Below are positions 22,235-34,230 of a stretch of 64,000 bases of DNA, piece after piece. The translations under genes were made by a program, and so were the position numbers. The notes beneath the pieces are model-generated. The model saw nothing but the letters and a program-made list of their open reading frames with translations, ran no database searches and was not told where the DNA came from. The DNA is taken from the NCBI GenBank assembly GCA_034509755.1, contig CM067541.1:21812001-21876000 (forward strand), in the 5' to 3' direction. The stretch comes from Anisodus tanguticus (lineage: Eukaryota > Streptophyta > Magnoliopsida > Solanales > Solanaceae). Every line of letters starts with the position of its first letter. The stretch's first letter is position 1.

Positions 22235-22554
22235 AGCCAAGTTCTACAAGATTGAAGACAGGTTTAAGATGGGTTCATATCAAGCTGCAACTAATTTGAC
22301 GATAATGAAGATTTATTTTCTAAATAAAAGTTTGAAGTACTACATGTAGATACAATTTTCAACAATATTATAACAATCCTGCTATTGCACCTTTAAAAAT
22401 AAATCAGTTTTAACTCATGCTAACTTTTAACGCACTAGATTCCAATTTTAAACCACACCTATTTTTAACCCCGTCAAACAGGAATGATGAAGATTATATA
22501 TGTGAAGAAGGGGGGTCGAGTTTTGTCAAGAAACTTCAGGTCAAAGGTGAGATT

Positions 22555-22939
22555 TGTAAGGATTTGCCTCGATTTTCTTACCTTATTTAGATTTTACATT
22601 CTTTTGAAGGAAGGACGAAGATTTTACCATAACTAATTTTTACTTTTCTCAAAAGAAAAATATAGATCTTCCTTATTTGAGTAACCACATTTCTTGGATG
22701 AAATGTTAGGACTTTTATAAATTGAAAATTCTCCCCACGATAATACAGTAACATCGACAATGTAGTCGTTAAAAGATTTTTATTTATGGAGAAATTATTT
22801 TCTCAATAGATTTTTATGTTTTTATATTAACTTTCTTATATGTAGGTCAACTGGACAAACTGTATCAATATATTATGTATCTTTCATTATAGTTTTCTTT
22901 GTTTCTGATTTATCGTTATTTAAGGTTTACAATTATTAG
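22555..22939 (+). repeat. Direct repeat copy 2 (putative LTR)
   Basis: Right member of the pair. It ends 21 bp before the Athila-type 5' LTR. Confidence 0.6.
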
Positions 22940-22960
22940 CTTCTGTATGACGCCATTTGA

Positions 22961-24313
22961 TGTGCCATAGAATTACGACACATTTGATGTCATTTGACGA
23001 CAAATTTAACTTGTTTTAAGTGAGTTTGTGTCATTTTGATATGTTTGTTGTGTTTCAGGTAATTGATAACCAAAAAGGCAAAAATAAGAAAATTGCACCA
23101 AAATTCCACAAATTGAGAGAATTATGTACCGTACATATTTGTACGGGCTATACATTCCAACCGTACCTGGAGTGAAAGAAACTGAAAGCACAAGATTTGA
23201 GATTTATGATACGATGAATTTTTACGGATCGTATAATTATGTATGGACCGTACATTGAAAGCAAGATAACTGAAGACAACTAATGGGAAAAAGGACGGAG
23301 CAAGGTACAGACCGTACTTCCTAAGTACGGGCCATTCAATTGGGCGTAAAAGAAGACCTAATTCTAAAGTTGCTCAACCGTATAAAAGGATTTATACGGT
23401 CTGTTCTTGCTTCCGTCGGGGATTTTTTTTCATATAGATTCCCGCGTGTTTTGGACCTTATAAATCATTTGTTGTAGGGTTTTGTGAAAGGGGAATCAGA
23501 TTTTAGTCTTTATTCCATAGCAGTGATTACTCATTTTTATTGTTGAAGCTTTTGAGGACAAGATTCCATCTTTTTCATCTTCTTTATTCCATTGTAAGCT
23601 TTAGTGATTTCTTTAATGCTTTGTCTTGTAGTAAACATCATGAGTAGCTAATTTTAATATTAAGGTTGTGGTCCCAATGATGGGTGTTATGCAAATGAGT
23701 GTTTGCTATTGAATATATCCATAATGGACTGTTAGTATTTCCTTATTCCTTATTCTTTCATGTTGGTTAATGGTTGCAAACATTAGCTTAAGCCTTAAAC
23801 CTTTACTTTACTTGGAAAAGGTGAGCAGGGTTTGGTAGGGATAAGTATCAAGAACTCGAGATGTTTTCTCATTTAGTAAATTCACTAGGAGTTTACTTGA
23901 CATAACTAATCGTTCTTAATTTCAACTCTTATATATTTAGAAAAATCATAAAGAGAAATACTTTTTAACTATTGGGAAATATTAGGAAGTCACTTAGAGA
24001 TTAAGTGCATACAATACAACAATCCACTAGAAGTATATCACACTAACACCTATAGCATTACACCTCATCTAGAGGAGACACAACCTTGGTTTCTTAATTC
24101 AATTAATTATAATCAATTCAAAATAGCTAGTAGTAATATACAATATTTTACAACCTTATCGGAATACGAACAAAGACCGAAAGTCAAGTAATACACTACG
24201 ATAGTAACCTTTTCGCACCCTATTCCATGTGGATTCGACCACAACCTAATCAGGTTACTATATTTGACAACATCCACTTTATGCCATTTATTAGGTGTAA
24301 TTTGAGCGTATCA
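22961..24313 (+). repeat. 5' LTR of the Athila-type element
   Basis: The LTR is 1353 bp. A TATA box (CCGTATAAAAGG) lies near 23391. The U3 part is rich in GTACGG and CCGTAC half sites, for example near 23150, 23260 and 23310. Most of its length aligns with 44336-45719. Confidence 0.9.
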
Positions 24314-24318
24314 AAATT

Positions 24319-24332
24319 TGGCGTCGTTGCCA
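24319..24332 (+). promoter_or_regulatory. Primer binding site (tRNA-Asp-like)
   Basis: TGGCGTCGTTGCCA lies 5 bp after the LTR end. It matches the tRNA-Asp complement TGGCGCCGTTGCC with one C-to-T change. Confidence 0.75.
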
Positions 24333-24431
24333 AAAAATATAGTTTGAAATTACTAAAGAGTGTTTTCTTTACTTCAAGTTTTTTTCTATTCCATCACACT
24401 TTGTTTACTTTTTGTGGTAAAACAGGTTAGT

Positions 24432-25419
24432 ATGACAGGTAAAAATGGAGGACGTGAAGTGAATGGTGGTCAGGGGGTCAATGTAATTCCCCCGCCACCG
24501 GAATTTGAGGACGAAGAAGAAAATGTGTTCGCCGATCTTCTTCAGGAGGTTGAACATGCATCTACTATTGTTCCTCCAAGGGTTGGTGCTGCAAACTTCA
24601 AAATTGATACTGCTATCTATCAACTGCTCAACCTAGATTGTTATTTTCAGAATTCCACCGATGATGACCCACGTCAACACTTGAGAAATTTTCTAGGTGT
24701 GTGTCAGACACACACTGAGAGTGAAGTCACTTCATATGCATTTTGGTCGTGGGTTTTCAATTATTTCTTGGATGGTGAAGTAAGAGCATGGTTCGAGAAG
24801 TTGCCCCATAATTCTATTTATACTTGGGCTGAGCTCGTGAACGTATTTCTCAAGATATGGTTTCCTTCAAGTAAGAAAGCTGAGCTTCAAAACAAGATCT
24901 TCGAACTTAAGCAACTTCCGGGGGAACAACTCTATGAGGCTTGGGAGAGGTTCAAGCTTTATTTGATGAGGTCTCCGAATCATGGTTTTGCTGAAAATAT
25001 ATTGATGGAGAAATTCTATATGGGGCTGGATTCTATGATGTAATCAGTAACCAACAATAAGGCCAGTTAATGTTTTATGGTTACATCTTTTCTCATATCA
25101 CTAATTTGGTTGATAGGTTGAGTAAACACAATCAGACATGACATTGGGGTAGTACTGATGGTATGGCATATGGTGCTCGTTATTGAATTCTATAGTGAAG
25201 GATACTGCCTTTATTCAAAAGCTTGAGTCACAAATGAGATATTTTTCTAGAGAACAACATCCAAAGCAGAGAGGTCAACTTCCTAGCGACACAATTCAAA
25301 ATGCAAATAACAACGGAGATGACTTAACCGATTGTCATGCTATCATCACTCGGAGAGGGAAACTGCTTCAAAGTGGAGTTGATAAAGTGATTGAACTAGA
25401 GCTTGTAGAGGAAGAATAA
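24432..25419 (+). pseudogene. Athila-type gag
   Basis: ATG 24432 opens a frame of 203 codons to TAA near 25041. It holds the conserved Athila capsid block: DDDPRQHLRNFLGVCQTH, then EVRAWFEKLP, FPSSKKAELQNKIFELKQ and EAWERFKLYLMRSPNHG. Relatives continue through another 200-300 residues. Here that part is interrupted by stops, with the remaining piece at 25183-25419 (FIQKLESQMRYFS, then AIITRRGK). No zinc knuckle is visible, which is normal for this lineage. The product would be the capsid protein of a cytoplasmic particle. Confidence 0.82.
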
Positions 25420-25725
25420 GAGGCACAACTTGATGTGCCAAGTGCTGTTGAAAAAGTACCTAGTAAAGATACTATTGTTGATAAAGTTGACCGTGTTCTA
25501 TAGAATTCAAAGGCTCAAGAGGTGGGCAATGAAAAAGGTAAGGACAAGGTGACGAGGGCAGTTAGACCCTAGACACAACTTTTTAAATCTTCACCTCCCT
25601 TTCCTCAAAGGTTGGTGAAAAAGACCGAAGATGCTAAGTGTCAAAGGTTTTATGATCAGTTGAAGCAACTGTGTATAAAAATCCAGTTCCTTGATGCCTT
25701 CCAAGAAATGCCATTTTTCAAGTAA

Positions 25726-26487
25726 TTGAAGGAGTTGATAACCAATAAGCGGCCAATCAAGAATGATACAGTAAATGTAACACACCGTATTAGTTCTAGT
25801 ATTTCTACCACCAAGGTCCAAAAGAAGGAAGACCTAGAGACTTTCACTATTCTATGCACTACCGATCAACATGACTTTGCGAGAGCTTTTTGTGATAATG
25901 GATATAATATTAACTTAATGTCGCTTTCTATCTACACACAATTGGGATTAGGCATACTGAGGCCGACTAGTATGAGGCTGCAAATGGATGATCGATCGAT
26001 AAAGAGACCGGTGGGTGTGGTTGATGATGTACTTGTTCGTGTTGGTGATTTCCTTAATTTGGCAGATTTTGTGATCTTTGATTGTGTTATTGATAAAGAA
26101 ATTCCAATCATATTGGGTCAACTTTTCCTTTCTACCGGAAGGGCACTCATGGATTCAGAAAAGAATGAGATCAAGTTTTGGGTAAATGATGAGGAAGTTA
26201 CATTCCAAGTGAGCAAATGGATGAAATTGTTGAGAAATTATGAAAGTAATTCAGTTATTGATTCAGCTGATGTGATTGAAGAGGCTGTTGAATTCAATAT
26301 GGATGAAGAATGTCTAGGAAAAGCTCTTGCAGCTATTTTGGTGAATTTTGATGTTGATGATATAAAGGGGTATGTAGAGACTGTGAATTCGTTGGTAGGA
26401 TTGAGTTCTTATACTTATCAACCAAAGACAATTTCTCTTGATCTAGAGAATTATGAGACCCCTCCTGCCAAACCGTCTATTATTTAA
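25726..26487 (+). pseudogene. Athila-type aspartic protease region
   Basis: This is an open frame of 253 codons. The Athila protease block is plain: FCDNGYNINLMSLSIYTQLG (active site D-N-G where relatives have D-L-G-A or D-S-G), then MRLQMDDRSIKRPVGVVDDV and IPIILGQLFLSTGRALMD. The Asp is retained but the neighbouring Ala or Ser is Tyr. The C-terminal part (VNDEEVTFQVSKWMK) matches the family. The frame ends TAA before RT, so it is cut from pol. Confidence 0.8.
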
Positions 26488-26943
26488 CTGTCAAAACCTG
26501 AGCTAAAGAAACTTCCATCTCATCGGAGGTATGAGTTTCTCAGCCTGAATAACACTTTACCCGTTATTATTTCCACATTGTTGAGTGAAGAGTAGGTGAA
26601 TAGGGTACTTGAAGTGTTGAGGAAATATAGACGAGCTATTAGGTGGACTATAGGTGATATTCATGGGATTCCATCCAGAATTTGTGAGTGCAAAATTAAG
26701 AAAAGGATAATTCACCAAGCGTGGAGCATCATAGAAGATTAAATCCACCAATGCAAGAGGTGGTGAAAAAAGAGATCATTAAGTGATTGGATGATGGGGT
26801 TGTTTACCCCATCTCGGATAGCCCATGGGTTAGTCTGATGCAATATGTTTCAAAAAAGGGCAGCATCATGGTTGTACCAGATGCAAAAAATAAGTTGATT
26901 CCAACAAGAACAGTCACTAGATGGATAGTGTGTATGGATTATC
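26488..26943 (+). pseudogene. Athila-type reverse transcriptase, N-terminal half
   Basis: Decayed RT fingers sequence with several stops. The segment DGVVYPISDSPWVSLMQYVS at 26790-26850, then ARTVTRW-like and VCMDY, is the expected order before the palm. The sequence is cut exactly after ATGGATTATC by the nested element and resumes at 37026 with a repeat of TTATC. Confidence 0.8.
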
Positions 26944-29754
26944 TGTTACCCCTCGTAATTTTAAGACAATAATTAGAGGGCGTAATTAAGGAGGTAAGAT
27001 TCGAATCTTGGATATAGAGTATATTTATATATGCTAATCCGGAAATTAGTATACAAGAGGATGTGATTACGGAAAGATGTTGGTCACAAAGAGGGTGACG
27101 TTGGATACTTATAGCAATAATTGTATATTCCCGTTATGGAATAGTATTGTATTATAAAATTATGTCATTGAGGATACGAGGCTTATGAAAATCTCGGGAA
27201 TTAAAAGAAGTAGGTTTGAGATTTATTAATTGAAGAACTTGGGGGCCAAAGTGTAAATAATAAAATTCAGATTTTCTTTATTTTAAAACCTACATTCATC
27301 TCTTTCATACTAAACTTTAAACAAAACCTCACCTCTCTTCTCCAAACCCCCCCTGCTGGCCGAAAATCACCCCCAACCCCATACCCAATTTAAGATTTTT
27401 ATCTCCTCTTCTTGGACTACATTATTCACAAAATTAGAAGCCAAAACAACACCAAAAACAGTGGCAAAAACGTGCCACTGCTTACCGAAAATTAGACCAG
27501 AAATTTTGAATTTTTGGAAGGAAATTTTGGAAGAAAAACGTGTGTGGATGATGGTTTAACATTGTAGAACACTTGCATGTCAATTGGAGTTGAAGAAGTG
27601 AACAAAAAGGGGAAAGAAATACGAAAACAGTGGGGATTTTTGGACCCGGGCAGTGAGCAAACTGTGCGGACTGTTTTGGATAAAATTTGAGGTATACAAT
27701 TCTTCTTTCTATAAAATAATTGGAATGCATGTTGTTAGAATTAAGGATATGAATTTGTGTTAAGGAAAAAATTGGAATTTAAATAATGCATGTGACAATT
27801 TTTGGCTAGTTAGCAATTTTGGACAGATTTTGGTGTTGTTGGATTCGTTGGTTATTGTTGTTATTATTATCACTAATTGCATGATGAAATTGAAAGGAAA
27901 CATTGATATTAAAGTTTAAAATTAGTTATATGGAAGTATTGAAATATGGAATTGGATTTTAGGAGTTAAGAGAAGAGTTATGGAATTATGACATGTTGTG
28001 GCCAAGAACTTGCATGAAATCGTTGGACATGTTGAGATGGATATGGACTATTTTAGGGACTGTTTTGTGGTGTTATAATGCTAAAACTTTAGTTACCATT
28101 ATGCATGTTTAGGTGTGGTAATTGCTAATGTAAGTCCTAAAGGAATAAGGGTGTAGAAAGGTGTAGAAAGGCTTCACATTCTACCCTCGTTGTTGTTGGA
28201 ACATGGACTGTTTTTGTGGGCTGTTTTAATGTGGATTAAGAGGCTAAATTTACATGAGAAGTGGGTGTGTAAATCCCCTTTGATTGCTATTTTGGTTGTG
28301 CCCTTAATTGGTGCTTGGTTATTGATGTTATTAGCCTCGTTTGGAAGTTGTGGAAACATGTATAAGCAAGGGAAGTGATGCCCGAATTTTTATAGAATAG
28401 GAAGTCGTTATTCGATATAAAGTATGCTAGTGATCATAGAATTGACGAACGTATTACCATTATTATAGGTTGAAGTTCTAAAACGAGACGTACTCTAATA
28501 TTGAGTTGATTAGTTCGTCTAAGAGGTATGTGAACTATTTCTTCCTTCTTTGGCATGATGTTTATTTAATGAAAGTATGACGGACGTACATGATTCTTAT
28601 ACAGTTTAATTCCTAAAGAGGATTGTTATGAGAAGTGCATATGATTTTTCAGCAAAGAGTTTATTATGACATTATTATAATGATTTTATTGAGAGTCAAA
28701 TGATAATTTTTACTTGCATATGGTTACTCATGATATCTACTCGTGATAAGTGTTACTACTTCACCTCACCGAGTCCCGGGTCGGGTTATGTTCGTGCACT
28801 GCCTTGCATTTTTCATCGAGTTCCTCACTAGAGGGTCGGGTTACGTAGGATGGATCCATAGATGAGATATGACTTCACCGAGTCCCAGTATGGGCCGGGT
28901 TATGATATGACTTCACCGAGTCCAGTATGGGTCGGGTTATGATATGATTCCACCGAGTCTCGCATTAGTGGGCCGGGTTATGTTACAGGTATATATATGT
29001 ATATGGACAGGCATTCATGTTTTCTTGACTTGACTCTCATTTTTTTTATATAAGGCACAACTGACTTTTATTGTTTATGGCACAGTTGGATTTGGATCCT
29101 TATTTTTATACTGATCTCTTGTTATCCATTGGCCACTTATGATCTCATTTGCAGTATTTCATGTTTACATACTCAGTACATTATTTTGTACTGACCCCTT
29201 TCCTCGGGGGTTGAGTTCATGTCCGCAGGTACAGGTGCTCAGTTTGGTGATCCTCCGGTTTAGGTTCCTACGCAGCTGTTTGGAAAGCTCATTTGATCCA
29301 GAGCTTTACCATTTTGGTACAGAACCCTATGATTTTGATTTATGTATATTTAGGGGCACGACGGGGCCCTGTCCCATCATATGTCGTTGTCCTTCTTATA
29401 GAGGTCTGTAAACAGTTGTGGGTTGTACTTATCTAAGGGTTATAACTCTGTTTTGGTCAGTCATGCTATTGTACTCTGTGTTGGGGTGTCCCCGTATATA
29501 TACATTACTATCTGGTGGCAGCCTTGTCGGCTTGCTTGTTATGTTATATTGTCTAGTTGTGACTCCTCAGGAGACAGGTACATTCTTGGGTAAAGGCAGC
29601 CTTATCGGCTTGCCTACCCTGGCTTATGTTGTTGTTGCAGTGTTATGCTATAGGATTTCAGACTCATTAAGTGTTAGTTGTATTATATGTGACAGGGTAG
29701 TATAATGACATCATTAGGATGGTTAGTCGCGGCCTGTCGGGTCGGGTCGTGACA
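26944..29754 (+). repeat. 5' LTR of the LARD-like element
   Basis: The LTR is 2811 bp. In the first ~115 bp it differs from the 3' copy at three positions, so insertion is fairly recent. It contains a short tandem array (28766-28983). Open frames inside it are also found displaced in the 3' copy and look like chance. Confidence 0.92.
28766..28983 (+). repeat. Tandem CACCGAGTCC...GGGTTATG array in 5' LTR
   Basis: Several copies of a roughly 40-bp unit run from a CACCGAGTC start to a GGCCGGGTTATGATATGA-like end, with variable spacers. It is duplicated in the 3' LTR at 36055-36272. Confidence 0.75.
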
Positions 29755-29758
29755 AAAG

Positions 29759-29770
29759 TGGTATCAGAGC
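29759..29770 (+). promoter_or_regulatory. Primer binding site (initiator Met tRNA) of the LARD-like element
   Basis: TGGTATCAGAGC lies four bases after the LTR end (AAAG spacer). It is an exact match to the plant consensus. Confidence 0.9.
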
Positions 29771-29959
29771 AGTTAGTCCTCGGAATGTCTACAGACCGTG
29801 TCTAGTAGAGTCTTGCATACGGGTATGTTGTTTACCATACTTATACGCAGGAGGCTTCCGGATATTTAGGATTGGTTTCTATTCTTCTTACTCTAAGATC
29901 GTGCGATAGAGCTATGTTATTAGGTTATTCCCTCTATGACATATTAATGTGTTACAACT

Positions 29960-30103
29960 ATGCCTCCAAAGAAAGCGACATCCGCCAGAAGGGCAATACG
30001 AATTCGAGGTTATGAGAAACTATCTTACTCGTATACGGGAAGAAATAATGTAAGCTTGGGACATGAAATATTTGAGACTCTTAGAATATTAGATAATCGT
30101 TGA
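29960..30103 (+). pseudogene. Vestigial gag start (47 codons) in the LARD-like element
   Basis: ATG at 29960 follows the PBS by about 190 bp, the normal place for gag. The basic opening MPPKKATSARRA is like Tekay gag N-termini (an MPP(R/K)-type start), but the similarity ends after about 17 residues. GTAAGC inside (near 30048) could be a splice donor. This is weakly supported. Confidence 0.35.
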
Positions 30104-33100
30104 GACCTTAGATATACAAGGCCTTCTTGAGTAAAATATTTTATGTTTGATCTGGGTTAAAGTACATGGTATATGTGAAGTCTATTAGTTGTGATGACTC
30201 CTTGGTATGCTTATGTTTATATGAAAAGGAATATGAGATATGCCAAAAACTCGGAATTGCTACATCGTTGTACATATAAGGTTTGTTGTCTCCGGAGCAA
30301 GTTGTCTGGATAAGTCCTTGAAATTAGTTCAGCAAGTAGTTGATAGTCGTTAACAGGTTGTCCTACTTGTGGATGGGGCTTAGGAGTATATGGTCCTCTA
30401 CATGTTGTAATATTACCCTGTTTAAGTTGATGTGTTCCAGCTTTTCTTATGAGTTATGCTATCCATGTTATGTATAAATGTATTCTGTCTTGGTCATACT
30501 TCTTTTGGAACAGGGTGGTCTGTTAATGTTCCTGTACAGTATGTGGGTTGAGTATAAATCACTTGTGTTAGGACCTATCTTTGCCAATTTTGCTCAGTGG
30601 GACTACCTCTAAATAGTTAATTAGACTTGTCTAGATATCTTTTATGTTTGATTAAAATTTCCCCCGTAATTGACTTTGTGTATCATAATATAGAATGCAA
30701 AATGTTCTAATAACCCAAGCCTGCGTTTTATCTCTTAAATAGGGAATAGATTCGTATGCTAAACATGTTGTCAATAGTTGCTTAAGGGAGTGGAAAATTG
30801 AGTATTTACATAATTCCAGGAATGACTTGCTGCTGCAATAAACGGTTTACTTATTTAGTTAACTATTAAACCTTGAATATATTATGCCAAGCATTATGTA
30901 ATATATGTGAATATTGTGGCTATTTGTGACTACTCTATTAATGTCTAGCATGTTCAGTTGATGAAAACACTGTTAGAGTATTGTGTGACGATTATTTGTG
31001 TGCTAAGTGGTTGTCTTGTTAAGTTTAAGGGTTATTTGACCTTGTATGATCCGTTTAAATGACTTTGAAGTAGTTGGTATACTAGTTTTAGTCCATTGTA
31101 ACCCCTCTTGGATTGTTTAAGTCCTGTGGTGTCCATAGTATGTTAGGTCAAACTATCATTAGCACATGTACTAATTTAGTATGCTTAATACATAAACATG
31201 AGGTTTGTTCCCCTGGTTAACTGAACAAATTATTTCGATATGTTGCTATAGTGGCTTGAGAAGTATATTAAACCTCTTATACACTATGTTCGATTAATCC
31301 ATGACTCAACTACACAGGTTATGTTAATTAAACACCAGTTGTTGAAGTTAAAAATTATGCTTACATAATGACTATGTTGGTTGTAAAGGTCACATTTGGT
31401 ATGGAAATGATTGAAGGGCTTAATGTTTTTATTTATTTATTTATCTGCCTATAATAAGGGAACTAAGATTTAGCATAAGAATGTTGTTATAATTATGATA
31501 GGATCACCTAATGACTTTGAAATGGATGTGTGTCTTGTTTAAGTGTTGTCGTGATCTGAAAGATAGTTTAGGAGCCTATTTGGTGTATGTTTTGCTTGTT
31601 AAAGGGTCATATCTATCCTTGGCATGTCCCAATAGTCTTAGGTGGTCTAATACTCATCTGAACATAACTATTTAAAATAACCTTGTCCCTTCCTCATGTG
31701 CATAACTCTGCATCCAGTTTGGTTTGATTGTATATGCCCATGTTTTGTATCTATGTGTTGATTAAATCAAACTGTTAAGTCCACATATTCCCATGTCTGC
31801 TACTGCAATATGTCTACCCCCTTCTCCTTTGATGTAAATTTGGTAGATAATATAAGATCATTTGACTTTTGATAGGTATCTAAATCACATGTTGAAAAAA
31901 AAATGAAATGAATATCTGAGTAGTTCCTCAACTATGTGCATTCCCTTGCTTCTGCCGATTTGGTTAAGTTATTAAGTGAGTAGTGATGAGGTTAGCATGG
32001 CATGGATAGGCAATCCACATATGTTTGGTCTGTCTATATATACTTGTTTATGCCTACTCATGTCCGGATAATTGGTTTACCTGTTACCACTCGGGATTGA
32101 ATATCTAATTTGGTATAGTTATAGATTCCTTTAAGTTTTGATTGACATTGTCCATTTTCCAAGATGTGAAATACAAAAAAAAGGGGGGGGGGGAGTACCT
32201 TGAATTTTATGTTTTCCAATCCACTTCTTGATGGTACCTACAAGATTGTAGCTTTAGGTAATACCAAACTTAGAAACAGTAAGTAGAGAGATTCTTGTTC
32301 TGTCCCTTTAAGAGTTTGGGATTGTACTGGTCACCATCAGCTTTATATAGGAAGAAGAAGGGGCATTGTTATCAAATTGAAAGTAGTAGTAGATGTCAAC
32401 AAAAGAGTGTAAATGTTCCATGCTGATTTAGAATAATCTGTACAATTGAAATAGAACGAAATAGGTTAATTTTAGATTTGTCTAGTCGTGTATGGGCTAC
32501 TTAGTTAATTTAATGCTTAAGATTGCTAATTTAAAGATATTAATGATATATGAAATGCCTAGATTTGATTTAATGGATTGGCAGGTTGGATTGAAGTTGG
32601 GTTTAGCATGTATGGGTTATTTAAATTAATGTGATGACCAATATATTATTTTGGAAACTCGTTTGGCTATCTGTAAGTCGTTTGGTCATATTATCTACCT
32701 AAAACAAGCGCCACTAATTAAGAACAAGATTAGTTGTCCTATTTAACAAAACTTGTCTTATATCGTATGATATGATAATTTAAAACTAGAAGAGAATGTG
32801 TTAAGTGGGTTGATATGGTTGAGGTTATATGATGTTATTTATGATGGGAATTGATAAAGGGTAGCCTATGTGATGATTGTGAATTATGAATATTACCTAA
32901 ATTCCAAGCCTGCTTTACTGATTTGGGGGTATGTTAGAAGTTATGACTAAGCATGCCTAATTAATGTTAATATGATTTGGATATATCTGTAAGTTTTAGA
33001 TTAGTAAGTTCAATACGGTGTCGACTTGTAATAGATAAAGTCTTGCTAATCATTGTTAAAAATGAGACATTGAGTAACCTGATTTGATTAACTTAAGCTT

Positions 33101-34212
33101 CCAATTTATGCTCATTGTTTAAAATTATTCTTAATATGGGTATTAAGTATATATTAGGCTCAAATAACACGATATGGATAACACTTGCTATTTGAATTAT
33201 TAGAGAGATAGTGATTAATATCTGGACAGGAAAACTTAGCTCATTATATGCCTATTATGTGTCCACTTGTTCTGATTTAGGCTTGATGTAGGTCTAATAT
33301 AAACTTTAAGACTTGTTTAGCCTTAGTACTTGATCATAGGCATGGTAATGATGGATTGGATATTCATTTAGCATCTCTTGTGTTCCTAAATATATGTGTG
33401 TGGTTGGGACGGTCTAAGGTAGTTTGTATGCATATGTCACTTATTTACACCTGCCTTGTGATCCCTTGTTTATGGTTCAGACTAGGTAACTAGTGTATAT
33501 GCCATGTTGGTGTCTTGGGCATGTTCATATGTAAATCATCGTTAGGGTAGCTTGTGTGTTTTTCCTTAGTACCCTGCATGATCAAACAATGCCTCTATTA
33601 TGTATATTTGGATTCTATTATATAGAACGCTTGCATCTTGATCCAGGTTGAGGATATTAGGCTTTTGGGAACTCGGAAAAATATATATATTTTAGTCTCT
33701 ACTATTACACCATTTTGAAGTTATGTCTTCCCTGATCCTTATGTGCTTAGTTGAAACTGTTGATTTTGAGTTAAAACATTCATTTAAGTACTTAACTACT
33801 GGTTAAAATAGGACCAGGAATCTGAATATATAAAATGAGGATTAGTCATTGATTGTGAAGATGCTATCTGTTCTCAAGTATAAGACTAAGGTATAGATTA
33901 TGCTTAAAGTTCTTGTATATATGTACATAATGCGGTACTGCGGGAATAATGACTCTACTTAGCCTTAGTTTTAGTATACTTCACTTTTCGAAAATTACGA
34001 ATAAGCTAGGACGTAGGTTGTTTCCTTGTTTATTTGAGTCCTTTTGTTAGATAATGGCAAGAGTTGAGTTGTTTGTAAGTTGGATATTTGTTTGCAGAAA
34101 CGTGTATCATAGAGTCTAAGATGACCTAATATGCAAATTTCTGTGTGCTTGTGAATCCTTGAATCAATTTGTATAAGATGTGCCCAATAGTATGAACATT
34201 CGAGGACGAATG

Positions 34213-34230
34213 TTTCTAAGGGGAGAAGAA
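34213..34230 (+). promoter_or_regulatory. Polypurine tract of the LARD-like element
   Basis: AAGGGGAGAAGAA directly precedes the TGTTAC that opens the 3' LTR at 34231. Confidence 0.75.

Larger units (their letters stand above)
21849..22939 (+). mobile_element. Possible small non-autonomous LTR element (TRIM/SMART-like)
   Basis: Two direct repeats of 386 bp (21849-22234) and 385 bp (22555-22939) flank a 320-bp spacer. They share blocks such as AGGACTTTTATAAATTGAA, a shared CTTATATGTAGG and a common end CAATTATTAG. Directly at the end of the first copy is ATTAGAGCCAAG, which resembles the TATCAGAGCCAAG primer-binding region. A purine run GAAGAAGGGGGG lies at 22505-22516, about 40 bp before the second copy. 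The spacer has no ORF. The repeats are well diverged, so this would be an old copy; no target duplication was confirmed. Confidence 0.5.
29755..34230 (+). other. Non-coding interior of the LARD-like element
   Basis: The 4476 bp is AT-rich and holds no recognisable gag, protease, RT, RNase H or integrase in any frame. A start at 29960 opens 47 codons (MPPKKATSARRAIRIRG...) before TGA at 30101. The first residues resemble the basic N-terminus of Tekay-type gag, so this may be a vestige. A homopolymer junction of eight A and eleven G lies at 32175-32193. The 3' end has ATTCGAGGACGAATG (34200-34211) and the polypurine tract. Confidence 0.75.

Noticed and set aside
28174..28378. Overlapping open frames on both strands (about 60 codons), with a similar minus-strand frame at 35463-35648
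   Set aside because: They lie in the two LTRs of the same element, have no family motif, and are conserved only because the LTRs are duplicates.
28766..28983. Regularly spaced repeats that might suggest a CRISPR-like array
   Set aside because: The units are variable tandem LTR repeats in a plant retrotransposon and are present in both LTRs; the spacers are not unique sequence.
29139..29705. Two plus-strand frames of 90 and 95 codons near the end of the LARD-like 5' LTR
   Set aside because: The corresponding frame in the 3' LTR (36711-36911) is disrupted, as expected for non-coding LTR sequence.
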